From positions 1 through 64,000 of the forward strand of contig NZ_JAMLJN010000007.1 of the NCBI RefSeq assembly GCF_023634865.1: a stretch of 64,000 nt of DNA, given 5' to 3'. This document shows, piece after piece, positions 11,901-18,800 of the stretch. The DNA is from Flavobacterium fragile. Its GTDB lineage: Bacteria; Bacteroidota; Bacteroidia; Flavobacteriales; Flavobacteriaceae. Below the pieces are notes generated by a model. It worked only from the letters and a program-made list of their open reading frames with translations. It was not told the DNA's origin and did not search any database. The first letter of the stretch is position 1; the number at the start of each line of letters is the position of its first letter. Both the position numbers and the translations under genes were made by a program.

Positions 11901-14181
11901 GAACTAAAACACTATTGTTTACTTGATTAATAAGTTGAAATTCATAATCTGATGGTACATTAGTAACAACTATACTTCCAGGGGTATTACAAATTATATT
12001 TTGAGTTGTAAATTGTGGATTTAATAAGTTAGCGTAAACATTGAAATAATGTCTAATAAAACATCCATTTTGATAAGTAATCACTAATCTGTATTCTCCA
12101 GATTGGTTAACTGTATAATTTTGACCAGTACCCACTTGATTCCATTGACAAGATGGTGTTTTGTTTGCACAATCACTCAAAGGTGATGCAGTACAACTCG
12201 TTGGGTTAAGTTTTTCCCAAATAATACTTACGGCATCTGTAATATTAGTTTGAATTAATTGACTATCACTGATTCCACACAAGAAAATTTTTGGCAATTG
12301 TTCACCGTTATTTGGACAAATTGCTATTTCATCTGCAAAAGGAATAACTGGATTAGTTGTATTCGAACCAAAATAAGTAACATTAATATACTCTGTTATC
12401 CCAATACAAGGTGGAGTTGGGGTGTTAATAACATAATAGTTGCCAGGTGATGTTACTGTGATACTTTGTGTTGTTCCAATGATGGCTCCAGTACTATTAT
12501 GCCATTCATAAGATGCATAACCAGAACCTGCAGTTAGCGTTAAACTACCACCACATAAAACTTCGTTTCTTGTAAAAGCACATTCATCAATGTCAACTAG
12601 AAAGTTTGATGGCCCAGGTAATCCAACTCCGCATTGGGTTAGACTAGCATAACTAGGATCATTAGAAATTACATTTGTATTTAAAACACCCTGATAGGTT
12701 GCATAAGCTTGATTTTGAATAATACTTGAACACGCATCGGTTAATTCACTACAAGTATTTACTACCTTAACACGAATCCTTACAGTGTAAATAGGATCTC
12801 CAACCTCTACTAAGTTATCAGGAATTGTAAAATTAATTTGTCCTGAAGTGGCATCATAGGTATAGGTAACTCCTGGAGCACCATTTAAATCTACGGATTG
12901 AAAAAATGTATTTGTAGGTAATATGTCTCTTATCGTAAATTGAGTTGCAGCATCATTTCCTGTGTTTTGAAATCGAATAACATAATCTAAAACTTGACCT
13001 AGATTTACGTTTTGTCCAGAGATATCATTTCCAGAAATGTCTTCAACTGTTTTTAAAAGATTAATATCGGGTTCAATAATGTCAACATTTAGTGCATTAA
13101 AAAATAAGTAATATCTATCTTGTGTTGATATCATCCTAAAAGTTGCTGCTGTAGAATTATTAGGCAGAAGAGTTTGGTTAATTCCAATTACATCGGTGTC
13201 GTAGCCTAAAGTATTGTTGCTATTTGGGTTTCTATCGTTGACAATAAAAGAGACATTATTAGCGTCTAAGTTTGATATGGTTCCATTAAAAAAGTTATTA
13301 GAAGGATTTAGCCCATTGAATAGGTTGCTAAAAGTGGAAAGTGAAGCTGCTTTAAATTGTAACTTATCTCCCGAAATCTGTTTATCTCCCTCTAATGCTA
13401 CAACTGCGAGTTTAGCTCTTACAGGAAGAGGTGAAGGTGGAGTTATAAATCCTGAATATTGAACATCTAAATTTCCTAAAGCTGCATCTACTCCAGCAAA
13501 CCCGTCATAAGAGGTAATGTATTTTCCTGGATAAAGAGGGTTTTCGTATACTACAAAGAGAGTCCAGCCTGCCGAAATTCCTCCTGGTAAACTTGCTTGA
13601 GTGGCTCTTATATTAGCTACAAAAAATTCTCCGTTAGGATTGGTTAAATTAGTAAGTATATTAGTAACATCAGCGTAACAACTGTATGGACTGGTAACGT
13701 TAGAAGCAGAGTTGGTAAAGCTATCAAAAATAATTTGGCCTGTAATATCTTGATAATTTAAACTTCCTGGTGTTTTAAATTTGATTCGATTAAAATCAGT
13801 TGCTCTTCCAGTAGACGGCGTATCGCCGTTATATTTATAAATTCCTGCCCAATATAATCCAGCATATACAATTCTGCTACAATTTAAATCAGGAATTGTT
13901 AGTGTTCCTGAACTAGAACTAAATGTACTTGGATCGTTATCAATGTCAATATAACGCATTGTTAAATTGTCATTAGCGTCATTTCCATTGTAAGGAACAG
14001 AAGTAGCTTCAGTTGTAGTTTCTCTACTTACAATATTATTGGCTATTATAGCCATATCGCCTTTAAGGGTACTTTGATATCTGATTTGAAATGGAACAGC
14101 TTCTTGTGCTGCTACCAAGTAAAATGAAAAGAAAATTCCGAAAAAGAATAAACTTTTTCGAATTAGTTTAATTGGTTTCAT
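2953..14181 (-). CDS. Giant SprB-repeat surface adhesin with type B T9SS sorting domain (3742 aa)
   Basis: A signal peptide (residues 1-26, ending FYLVAAQ) precedes an N-terminal domain to about residue 370, then a DUF11/isopeptide-like domain (about 375-500, LLKTVEDISG...GQVLDYVIRFQNTG). About 34 SprB-type repeats of 75-90 residues follow, each ending in a variant of AGTYTITVxDANGC. The last 85 or so residues (IFIPNVMTPNDDGQNDTW...PTGDYWYIIKLG...FTIYR) form a type B T9SS sorting domain. Exported by T9SS, it should be held on the cell surface; F. johnsoniae SprB, of similar make-up but longer, is the mobile gliding adhesin. Whether this is the true gliding SprB or a paralogue cannot be told here. 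It starts 27 bases after the PorP-SPOR fusion gene and is followed by a PorP/SprF gene. The ORF is intact despite repeats. Confidence 0.9.
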   Translation of the reverse strand: MKPIKLIRKSLFFFGIFFSFYLVAAQEAVPFQIRYQSTLKGDMAIIANNIVSRETTTEATSVPYNGNDANDNLTMRYIDIDNDPSTFSSSSGTLTIPDLNCSRIVYAGLYWAGIYKYNGDTPSTGRATDFNRIKFKTPGSLNYQDITGQIIFDSFTNSASNVTSPYSCYADVTNILTNLTNPNGEFFVANIRATQASLPGGISAGWTLFVVYENPLYPGKYITSYDGFAGVDAALGNLDVQYSGFITPPSPLPVRAKLAVVALEGDKQISGDKLQFKAASLSTFSNLFNGLNPSNNFFNGTISNLDANNVSFIVNDRNPNSNNTLGYDTDVIGINQTLLPNNSTAATFRMISTQDRYYLFFNALNVDIIEPDINLLKTVEDISGNDISGQNVNLGQVLDYVIRFQNTGNDAATQFTIRDILPTNTFFQSVDLNGAPGVTYTYDATSGQINFTIPDNLVEVGDPIYTVRIRVKVVNTCSELTDACSSIIQNQAYATYQGVLNTNVISNDPSYASLTQCGVGLPGPSNFLVDIDECAFTRNEVLCGGSLTLTAGSGYASYEWHNSTGAIIGTTQSITVTSPGNYYVINTPTPPCIGITEYINVTYFGSNTTNPVIPFADEIAICPNNGEQLPKIFLCGISDSQLIQTNITDAVSIIWEKLNPTSCTASPLSDCANKTPSCQWNQVGTGQNYTVNQSGEYRLVITYQNGCFIRHYFNVYANLLNPQFTTQNIICNTPGSIVVTNVPSDYEFQLINQVNNSVLVPYQNNPLFTITSAGAYLVQIRQQGVVDGCVFELPNIGIQNQNLSVNLISTNISCNIRGSIRIQASNVRGQYYYSISGPVSQSVGSLSSNDYTFTNLPAGTYNVTVRTDDGCNYTNTAIVQNNNTLNLNAIVSQNITCSQGNIQMNVSGGSPPYTYAIYSYNGVIQNPQPNDFQTSVIFDIPIGAQGDYVFIVRDGNNCTSLSNLVTINLVPNVNYSTTVTNVTCNGANNGSIVYTILSSNGYNVAFQLLDENGTLITQNNSGNFTGLTQGNYTVVIVQTKGNRECNFPFNYTITQPDPITGNSIQTVPFSCLNPSGATIEVDLSTVSGGVAPYQYSIDGINFSSNSVFSNVTAGNYTITIKDANGCLHQTNTITVLPLNPPTNLDFTVTTPTCPTLTVDVTLSVVGGTGPFTYEIITPTSTVVNNGSNPIFSNLVAGTYIFKVTDSKGCTYIENLTINNVTPIRVTGQLINNVSCYGASDGTIQYAVNGFSTSYNYSITNSSNVIILSNSGVSLSNISVPNLPADTYTITVTDTVTGCIDSAQITVNNPSSTLILTTSLQPITCLNNGSVTATTSGGWGSNTFQLQLPDGNILGPQSSGNFGNLTLAGNYTITVTDGNNCSVSESFTLTLPTNPILTIASNSDLCFDTTNGASIEVSTTGGLAPFSYQINGGALQSNPIFNNLTPGTYTIQVVDANGCTDDITQIIQTQLMVNTSIVKNLDCTISPDASIQIQINGGNAPYTYQTATNGGTYGASSVVSGNTLSYTTSSAGSFQFLITDAIGCTFETALVQIQPITNPVINSIIQTQQILCNGDNTGAIQINMDSNFGAAPFVYEVINTTTGINYGSQTSGLAAGNYTITVRDNNSCITTSNIIITQPNPINFIVNTVDITCNNPGGTSYGQIIVENVSGGVGPYTYQLTNNFGYSDIYNAASNENHSFQILTFGIYTVEVIDGNGCSLIRNNIIIASPPDDLTIDITSLTTDCTNGGTAAITVSTAVSSGNYQFAILEFNTIPYSNNYQAADAGTPETATFTGLIPGVIYTFVVYDVVTQCYYFKTADLPINTPSNLTVNLNVVSNVTCTGNGDGFISFTFDNYDAGATAVNYEVFNAQSNTSTGIFGSSSTASSGPITVSNLGPLAPGNYYILFTEIGGTFAGCSSASTNFQISQSTNLLTVNAAIIKNDNCNLNAGIISAVGQYGTAPYQYQLVPVGNPAPTIGTWAGTSTNVFNVEGGDYVVYIKDANNCIQSTIITLPIDSAPVITATLSNICQTTEGQFSIQIDRTGGVGPFSYSINGGAFQAQQASSFTFNNLTSGTYTIEVLDANGCRNLVSTSIEAPLSLSTLVAVQPNCSNDNGEVSIATIGGSGNFTYSLEDSNGVTLISNQASNTFSGLGAGTYTSTVTDAVIGCSKEITFTLDSPTPVTFTTTHENVSCFGGNDGSITITLPNSNNNPIYSYQLNDGINPAVIQNSQVFNGLAAGTYTITVVSGRLCSTSEVVEIASPSLLAIQATATDFNCDASNNVKSASISINVLNDGTGNPSGTAPYLYSIDGVNFFTTNTFEIIDNRTVQNLTVTVKDANNCIQTTTLLINPLPEITAVNLNQITALTCTNPETIEVAVTGGSGDFSFEVLPAGTQTVQTPGAGIYNSNFTFNTPGNYTIQVTDNITGCYFITVPYIISPVDTIIAQLDSLSGVSCFGASDGSMNLTVSGYSGAYNWQVLDNNNQIISTGNSDTSLNPTNISGLSGGSFQVLITALNTPFCDTLSNFVTIPSPASALTLTASEVTNVTCANNLGEILATASGGWGTYLYEVINITSGTTIQAFGPNNYFSGLSAGEYTVTVQDAGGCLVSETLTLIQPALINANINASSTNLLCFGDTTASIQATGVTGGQGSYQYFLNYYDASGTTIVSTSGSQASPIFGNLGAGIYSITITDGWNCDFTTPLLTITEPTEITASTSVTSNLTCTTQAELTITASGGTPPYMYSTDGINFTSNFTYLVSPGTYQFYVKDANNCGAVLTNEITILPIPTLELNLDLTSAAIYCFGEASATIISNATGGLGNYTYELFDNANNLIVPSQNNGIFNNLPSGNYVVVVTSGDCIASSAVIQISEPNILNVTSTKTDVLCFGETNGSITVQASGGTGIIQYAISPHLNQFGTNNTFSGLLPGMYTIIVQDQNGCFEQLQVEILEPAPLEASITAITDELCLGEEDGSVTIGITGGTGNYEISLDGTNFSPVSGNQYIYSNLTGDNFYQIFIRDANGCNINPPLEYYMPPAVAINPTATVTPTCTNNVVGNTVVINVDASVVGSVTYSLDDVTYVSSNTFTDLAPGNYTAYVLHTNGCKQTTTFTVDALQPITASSNVTSNVLCFGEDSGVIEVIASGGIGILTYGISPSFVMGTSNTFTGLTAGTYQILVQDEIGCQVTLSNITITEPTAALSATSSIQAETCLNANDGSLTVAVSGGTAPYQTSLDGITYNANTFTYSNLAGGQNYTVYVKDANSCEIVPLNIAIPAGVTINPSATVTPTCTNNVVGNTVVINVDASVVGSVTYSLDDVTYVTSNTFTDLAPENYTAYVLHTNGCKQTTTFTINALQPIMSTITPVSAMCFGNSNGSITVVASGGTGNLSYGISPNFVMGSNGTFNNLSSGNYTIRIQDAIGCFVEQNVFVNEPQQLTASVVEIFEENCEGDNNGAIEISVNQGTAPYYTSLNPNGPFTQNQFLFEGLSGGNTYTIYVKDTNNCITQVQALLKEPIQLNADVSIKYECETNTVIVQVNQTVINDVVYSLNGGVAQTSNTFVDLEDGSYAVEITHLNGCTATVYFTISNPLPLTITAAETGLNQITATVSGGSPNYTYFLNDANNGNSNIFTFYQSGTYQIRVVDALGCEKITAITVEFVDIFIPNVMTPNDDGQNDTWGPINTSNYPNITTDIFDRYGRKVKILKQGETWDGRYNGNELPTGDYWYIIKLGNPNDDREFVGNFTIYR
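4142..4344. repeat. 203-bp near-identical direct repeat, copy 1
   Basis: Inside the giant adhesin gene, this stretch matches 4859-5061 with only about five differences over 203 bases. The two copies are 717 bases (239 codons) apart, so the duplication is in frame and covers the repeat containing the AYVLHTNGC signature. Neighbouring repeats are much more diverged, which points to a recent duplication or gene conversion. Confidence 0.9.
4859..5061. repeat. 203-bp near-identical direct repeat, copy 2
   Basis: Second copy of the repeat at 4142-4344 within the giant adhesin gene. The protein segments differ by only a few residues (for example APGNY against APENY). It is a natural site for slippage or recombination that would remove or add a 239-codon, three-repeat block in frame. 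Confidence 0.9.
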
Positions 14182-14208
14182 GTGGGTAGTTTTGTTGTTT
14201 AGTTTGGT

Positions 14209-15813
14209 TTAGTTTAATTCGTTCATGTTTACTTGTAATAGCCAAATCGGTCCATAATACGTGTTATTTAAGTTAGAATAATATGCTTTTAAAGCATCCT
14301 GCCATTGTGTTAAATGTTGAAGATAAACATATCTAAAATTGTTGTAAGGGTTGATAAAATAATCGGCCCAAATCCCTTTTTTATTTAAATCCGATATAAA
14401 ATTTATTGCGTTTTCTTCCTTATCAAATACATTTGAGATTACATATATTCCCTTTTCCATGCCTTCTATTTCAATTCGATTTCCAAATTTTGGAGTTTCT
14501 CTAAGGTTTTTGTTTTTACCTTTAAATTGCTTTTTTACTGCTCTATCCATTTCGGCTGGAGATAATGTTGAGTTTTTATTTAAGAAATTAGAATCATTAT
14601 TTTCTTTGCTCGATTCAACTCTTTTTATGTAATCGGATAGGTTTTTTAATTTTTCTTCTAGCACCTCAACATCAAAATCTTTGCTTTGAGCAAGAATATC
14701 TAGTAATGGCCAATATTCTTTCTTAATTTCATTTTTAAAATTTTCAATTTTTGACACAAACTCTTTTTTTTGTTGGTCTAAAATTAATGGGTCTTCATTA
14801 GTAATGTTGAGGTTAGTTTCACTGGTTTTTTTTGCTAAACTATCTAGCAGTGTTTCATTTTGCAGGTTAACTAATGTTTTGTTTTTAGCTACAACATTTC
14901 GATCTTGCAAACTTAATGTCATTACCACTTCATGGGTAGGACCAAAAGCATTAAGTAAATTGTTAATTCCCTTTTCTATGGTGTATCCAATAGAAAGTCT
15001 TTTTGTTAAATGGAGTCCAAAGCCAAAACTAACACCATAGAATTTCTCAATACTTGTTTGTATCCAACCTAGTTTTGGAAATTCGGCTAAAATATTTGCA
15101 TTGTGTGATAATTCACGGTCTTCAATATGAATTATTCTGGTTCCTAGTGTTATAGTATTATTTCCAAAAAAACCAGATTTTTCATTATGAAAGCTGTAAA
15201 AAACATGGCCGATTAGCGTTTTTTTATTGTAATTATTTGCAAGTTCACTATTTTTAAAATCGTAGTCAATATAGTTTTCGGCATAAACCCCTAAATTAAA
15301 ATTAGAAAGTTGCAGAGAAATTCCAGGTTTTATACTTAAAAGGGAATTGTTTCTTGAGTCTATTACTATTGGATCAGGATTTTCTGAAATTACATTTGCT
15401 TTATTAATACCTGTATTATAATAAGCTAAGTTAAATCCTAGGAGTAATTTCGATTTTTCACTTAAGCTAACTTTGTATGAATAATTTGCAATACCGCCCC
15501 AGCTACCTAAAACTCCTTCTTGTTGTTGGTAAATTCCAAAAGCAATACCAGTTTTTTCGTCCAAGCTACTAGAATAACTGGCCATGTATATTTTTGGCGC
15601 ATCATCAAATTGTAACCATTGGTTTCTGTGATAAAGAGAAATATAACTATTGGGTTTATCAGTTATAGAAAATGTAGGGTTTATTAAAAAACGATTAAAC
15701 TGTAAATTATTGTGACTAGGAAAATTATAAACCAAAGCAGGTGAATCTTGGGCAAAAATTAAGGTTCGTGCACATATTAAAATGAAAAATAAAATGGGAT
15801 AGTTTTTTAACAT
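14209..15813 (-). CDS. PorP/SprF protein fused to a coiled-coil and SPOR-like C-terminal domain (534 aa)
   Basis: A signal peptide (residues 1-21, ILICARTLIFAQ) is followed by a PorP/SprF region to about residue 310, with the hallmark FNRFLINPTFSI and QWLQFDDAPKIYMASYSSS. Ordinary family members end near there. This one continues with a charged, helical, probably coiled-coil stretch (about 330-430) and a C-terminal domain (about 445-534) whose GIYVISNVFDKEENAINF...FRYVYLQH pattern resembles SPOR domains, which bind denuded peptidoglycan. It lies 4 bases downstream of the 1503-aa adhesin and 27 bases upstream of the 3742-aa adhesin. An outer-membrane anchor tethered to the cell wall is a reasonable inference; the SPOR assignment is by eye. 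Confidence 0.8.
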   Translation of the reverse strand: MLKNYPILFFILICARTLIFAQDSPALVYNFPSHNNLQFNRFLINPTFSITDKPNSYISLYHRNQWLQFDDAPKIYMASYSSSLDEKTGIAFGIYQQQEGVLGSWGGIANYSYKVSLSEKSKLLLGFNLAYYNTGINKANVISENPDPIVIDSRNNSLLSIKPGISLQLSNFNLGVYAENYIDYDFKNSELANNYNKKTLIGHVFYSFHNEKSGFFGNNTITLGTRIIHIEDRELSHNANILAEFPKLGWIQTSIEKFYGVSFGFGLHLTKRLSIGYTIEKGINNLLNAFGPTHEVVMTLSLQDRNVVAKNKTLVNLQNETLLDSLAKKTSETNLNITNEDPLILDQQKKEFVSKIENFKNEIKKEYWPLLDILAQSKDFDVEVLEEKLKNLSDYIKRVESSKENNDSNFLNKNSTLSPAEMDRAVKKQFKGKNKNLRETPKFGNRIEIEGMEKGIYVISNVFDKEENAINFISDLNKKGIWADYFINPYNNFRYVYLQHLTQWQDALKAYYSNLNNTYYGPIWLLQVNMNELN

Positions 15814-15817
15814 ACTT

Positions 15818-18800
15818 TTATCTAATCACTGTAATAGTTCCTTTTTTTATTGTTGAGCTGTTTTCAGTTATGGTATAATAATACACTATATTTTTGTTTG
15901 AAATTACATCTGTTTCAGTAGGCCAATTATTTTGATACGACCTTGTCTGCATTACTTTTTTTCCAGTATTATCATAAATAGTAATCTCTACATTTTCGTT
16001 TAAATATCTTGAAGGTAATTTCCATAAATCATTTAAATTGTCATTGTTAGGAGATACAATATTAGGTATTGATTCAACATTGTTTTCAATTACTGTTACA
16101 ATAAAAATTTTTGATATTGTACAATTTTCAACAGTTGCATGTAAAGTATATATTCCTCCCTGTGAAACTAAAATAGAATTAGAAGTTGAAATAATATTAT
16201 TATCATATTCCCAAGAATAACTGTCTGCATTGTTGGCTTCAATCAAGATAGATTCTCCTTCATTGATAGATATATTGTTGTTTTGATTTACATTTATGAT
16301 ATTTTCATCAAGTTGGTTTATTGCAATAGTGTTTGAGGTAAAGCTACAGTTTTCATAATTTACAACTAAATAATAACTCCCTGCTTGAGTAACTTGAAGA
16401 GTTTGACCATTTCCAATAATTGCTGAATTATTAGTAGAGTACCATTCATAATTAGCAGAAGCTTCATTGAAATTGCTGCTTAGCGTTACAGTAGAATTTG
16501 ATGAACATAACATCCCGTCTGCAGAAATGTTTAAATCTGTTATCGCTGGAAAAAGAATGTCGACGCTGTTTGTTATAATGGATCCAAAACCTGGCATCGT
16601 TATTTGTAAACTATAATTTCCGTTTTGATTATATTGATTAAGTATTAATTGTATTGTGTTTCCATCTGGTATAGGCACTCCATTTTTTAACCACTGATAA
16701 GTATATCCTAATGAATTACCAAGTAAATTGAAATCCCCAAAAGGAGAAAAAGCCATAAATGAATTGATATTTAAAGTTGTTGAAGTACTACTACACGATT
16801 GATAGTTGTTATCTGTTGATATCGTTGCTACAATACTATTTGGATAAACCAATTCAAACGAAACTTCTTTTGAAAATATACAATTTTGAGTTTGTTCAAT
16901 TACTACTTTGTAAAGACCTGTTTCGGTCGCTGTATACGTTAAGCTGTTTTCACCAGATAGTAAAATGTTATTTCTGTACCAATATATTTGTCCATTAAGA
17001 GCAGTTGTAGCAACACTTAAATTTTTTGTGCCGCCAGGTAAAAGGTAATCTTGTAATGCAGTTAATGGAGTTATAGTAAAATCGTATAGAGTTAATGTAA
17101 AAGGAGCAGATGATATTTCGCAATTTCCTTGCGAAATCTTTACTGTGTAAACTCCCTCATTTAAAGTATTTAGATTTGGCGTTTCAGCTCCAGAAATTTC
17201 ATTTCCGTTCAAATACCATTTGTAGTTATAATTTGGGTTATTGACTGAACTAGTTAGTGTTACATTTGAATTAGGGCATAGAGAATTCGAACTTGTAATG
17301 ATAGGAGTTGATGTTGTAAATAAAGTAATTGTGATAGCGTTTGAAATTTCAGCGCCAATTCCTGGAATAGTAACTTGTAATTGATAATTACCATTTTCAG
17401 TGTCAGAATTTAAAATTAAGAATTCTGAATTTGCTCCCGCAACAGCCACACCGTTCTTTAACCATTGATAAGAAAAATTAGAAGAACTTGGGATAGAAAT
17501 TAAATTAGAATTTATAATTGTGGATAAATTATCTAATCTTAAAGTTACAGGGTTGTTTTGACATGATGTGTATGGGTTTTCAATAGCAATAGTAGCTGTA
17601 AAATCTGAAGGGTACTCTACAAGAAACGCCATCTCAATTTCAGTATTACATTCGTCAGCTTGTATTACTCTTACTTTGTAATTACCTGGAGTGTTAACCA
17701 GTATTGAATTTGATGTCAATGAAGGGTCAATAATGTTGTTAAAATACCAAATATAGGTTGGATTTACAGCGTTTGTGTTGATAAATAAATTTGCTGATTC
17801 TCCTGGAATTATCGTATTTGAAGAATTAGAACTACTTATTACATCTAACACCCCTAAAGTTAAAGCAATTGGATTGGAGGTTATACTGCAATTTCCAAAG
17901 GTTATAATTAAGGAATAAATACCTTCAGCATTAGCTATAAGACTTGGTGAATTAGCCCCTGTAATTGTTTGGTTATTTAAAAACCATTGATAGTTATAAG
18001 TACTATCTGTTATTGAACTTAGAATAGTAACTTGAGAAGTTGTGTTACAAAGCGTTCCGTTTGGTGTTATGACTAATGAGTTGAAACTAGACAATTCAAC
18101 CCCAATGTTATTTGATTCTCGTGTTCCTAAATCAGGAATTTGAACACTTAAATGATAATTTCCATTTTCAGAGGCATTTGCAATAGTATAAGAGTTTGAA
18201 TTGGCATTGGCTATCTGAACATTATCTTTAAACCATTGATAAACAAATGAGCTGTTGTTTGGAATTGTAGTGTTGTTGCCATTAATATCAGTTGTTATGC
18301 TTTCTATGGTTAATGTAATTGGAGTGTTTTGACAAGTATTGTAATTTAAAGATTCAATTGTGACTGTAAAATCCGTTGGATAAATAACATTGAAAATTAA
18401 TTCCACTTCATTATAACAACTAGTGTTTTCAGATACGATAACTTTATATGTTCCTGGAGAAATTACACTTAAAGTTGCCTCTGTTGCATTATTTATTAAA
18501 ACATCGTTAACGTACCAGGAATATTGTGGATTAGTCGCTGTTGTGGCAATTTGTAATATTTCGGCTTGTCCAGGTATTAAAGTTAAGTTCGTATTGGAAT
18601 GGCTAATTATTGTAATTTGATCGATTTCTAAAGGAAGTACATTAGAATTCACAGAGCAAGTTCCACTGAAAATAGTTAGTTGATAATTCCCTTCAATTGA
18701 TGCGGTATATGTTGAATTTGTAGCGCCTGTAATTGCATTTCCATCAATATACCATTGATAAGAGTAAGAGCTGTCTACAATCGAGGAAGATAATATTACA

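Noticed and set aside
2953..14181. Many plus-strand ORFs of 60-95 codons within the giant adhesin and in other genes
   Set aside because: Shadow frames of repetitive coding DNA with no independent start signals or family matches.
2953..14181. Repeat array as a CRISPR
   Set aside because: The repeats are protein-coding SprB domains of 75-90 codons in one open frame, without short identical repeats and unique spacers.
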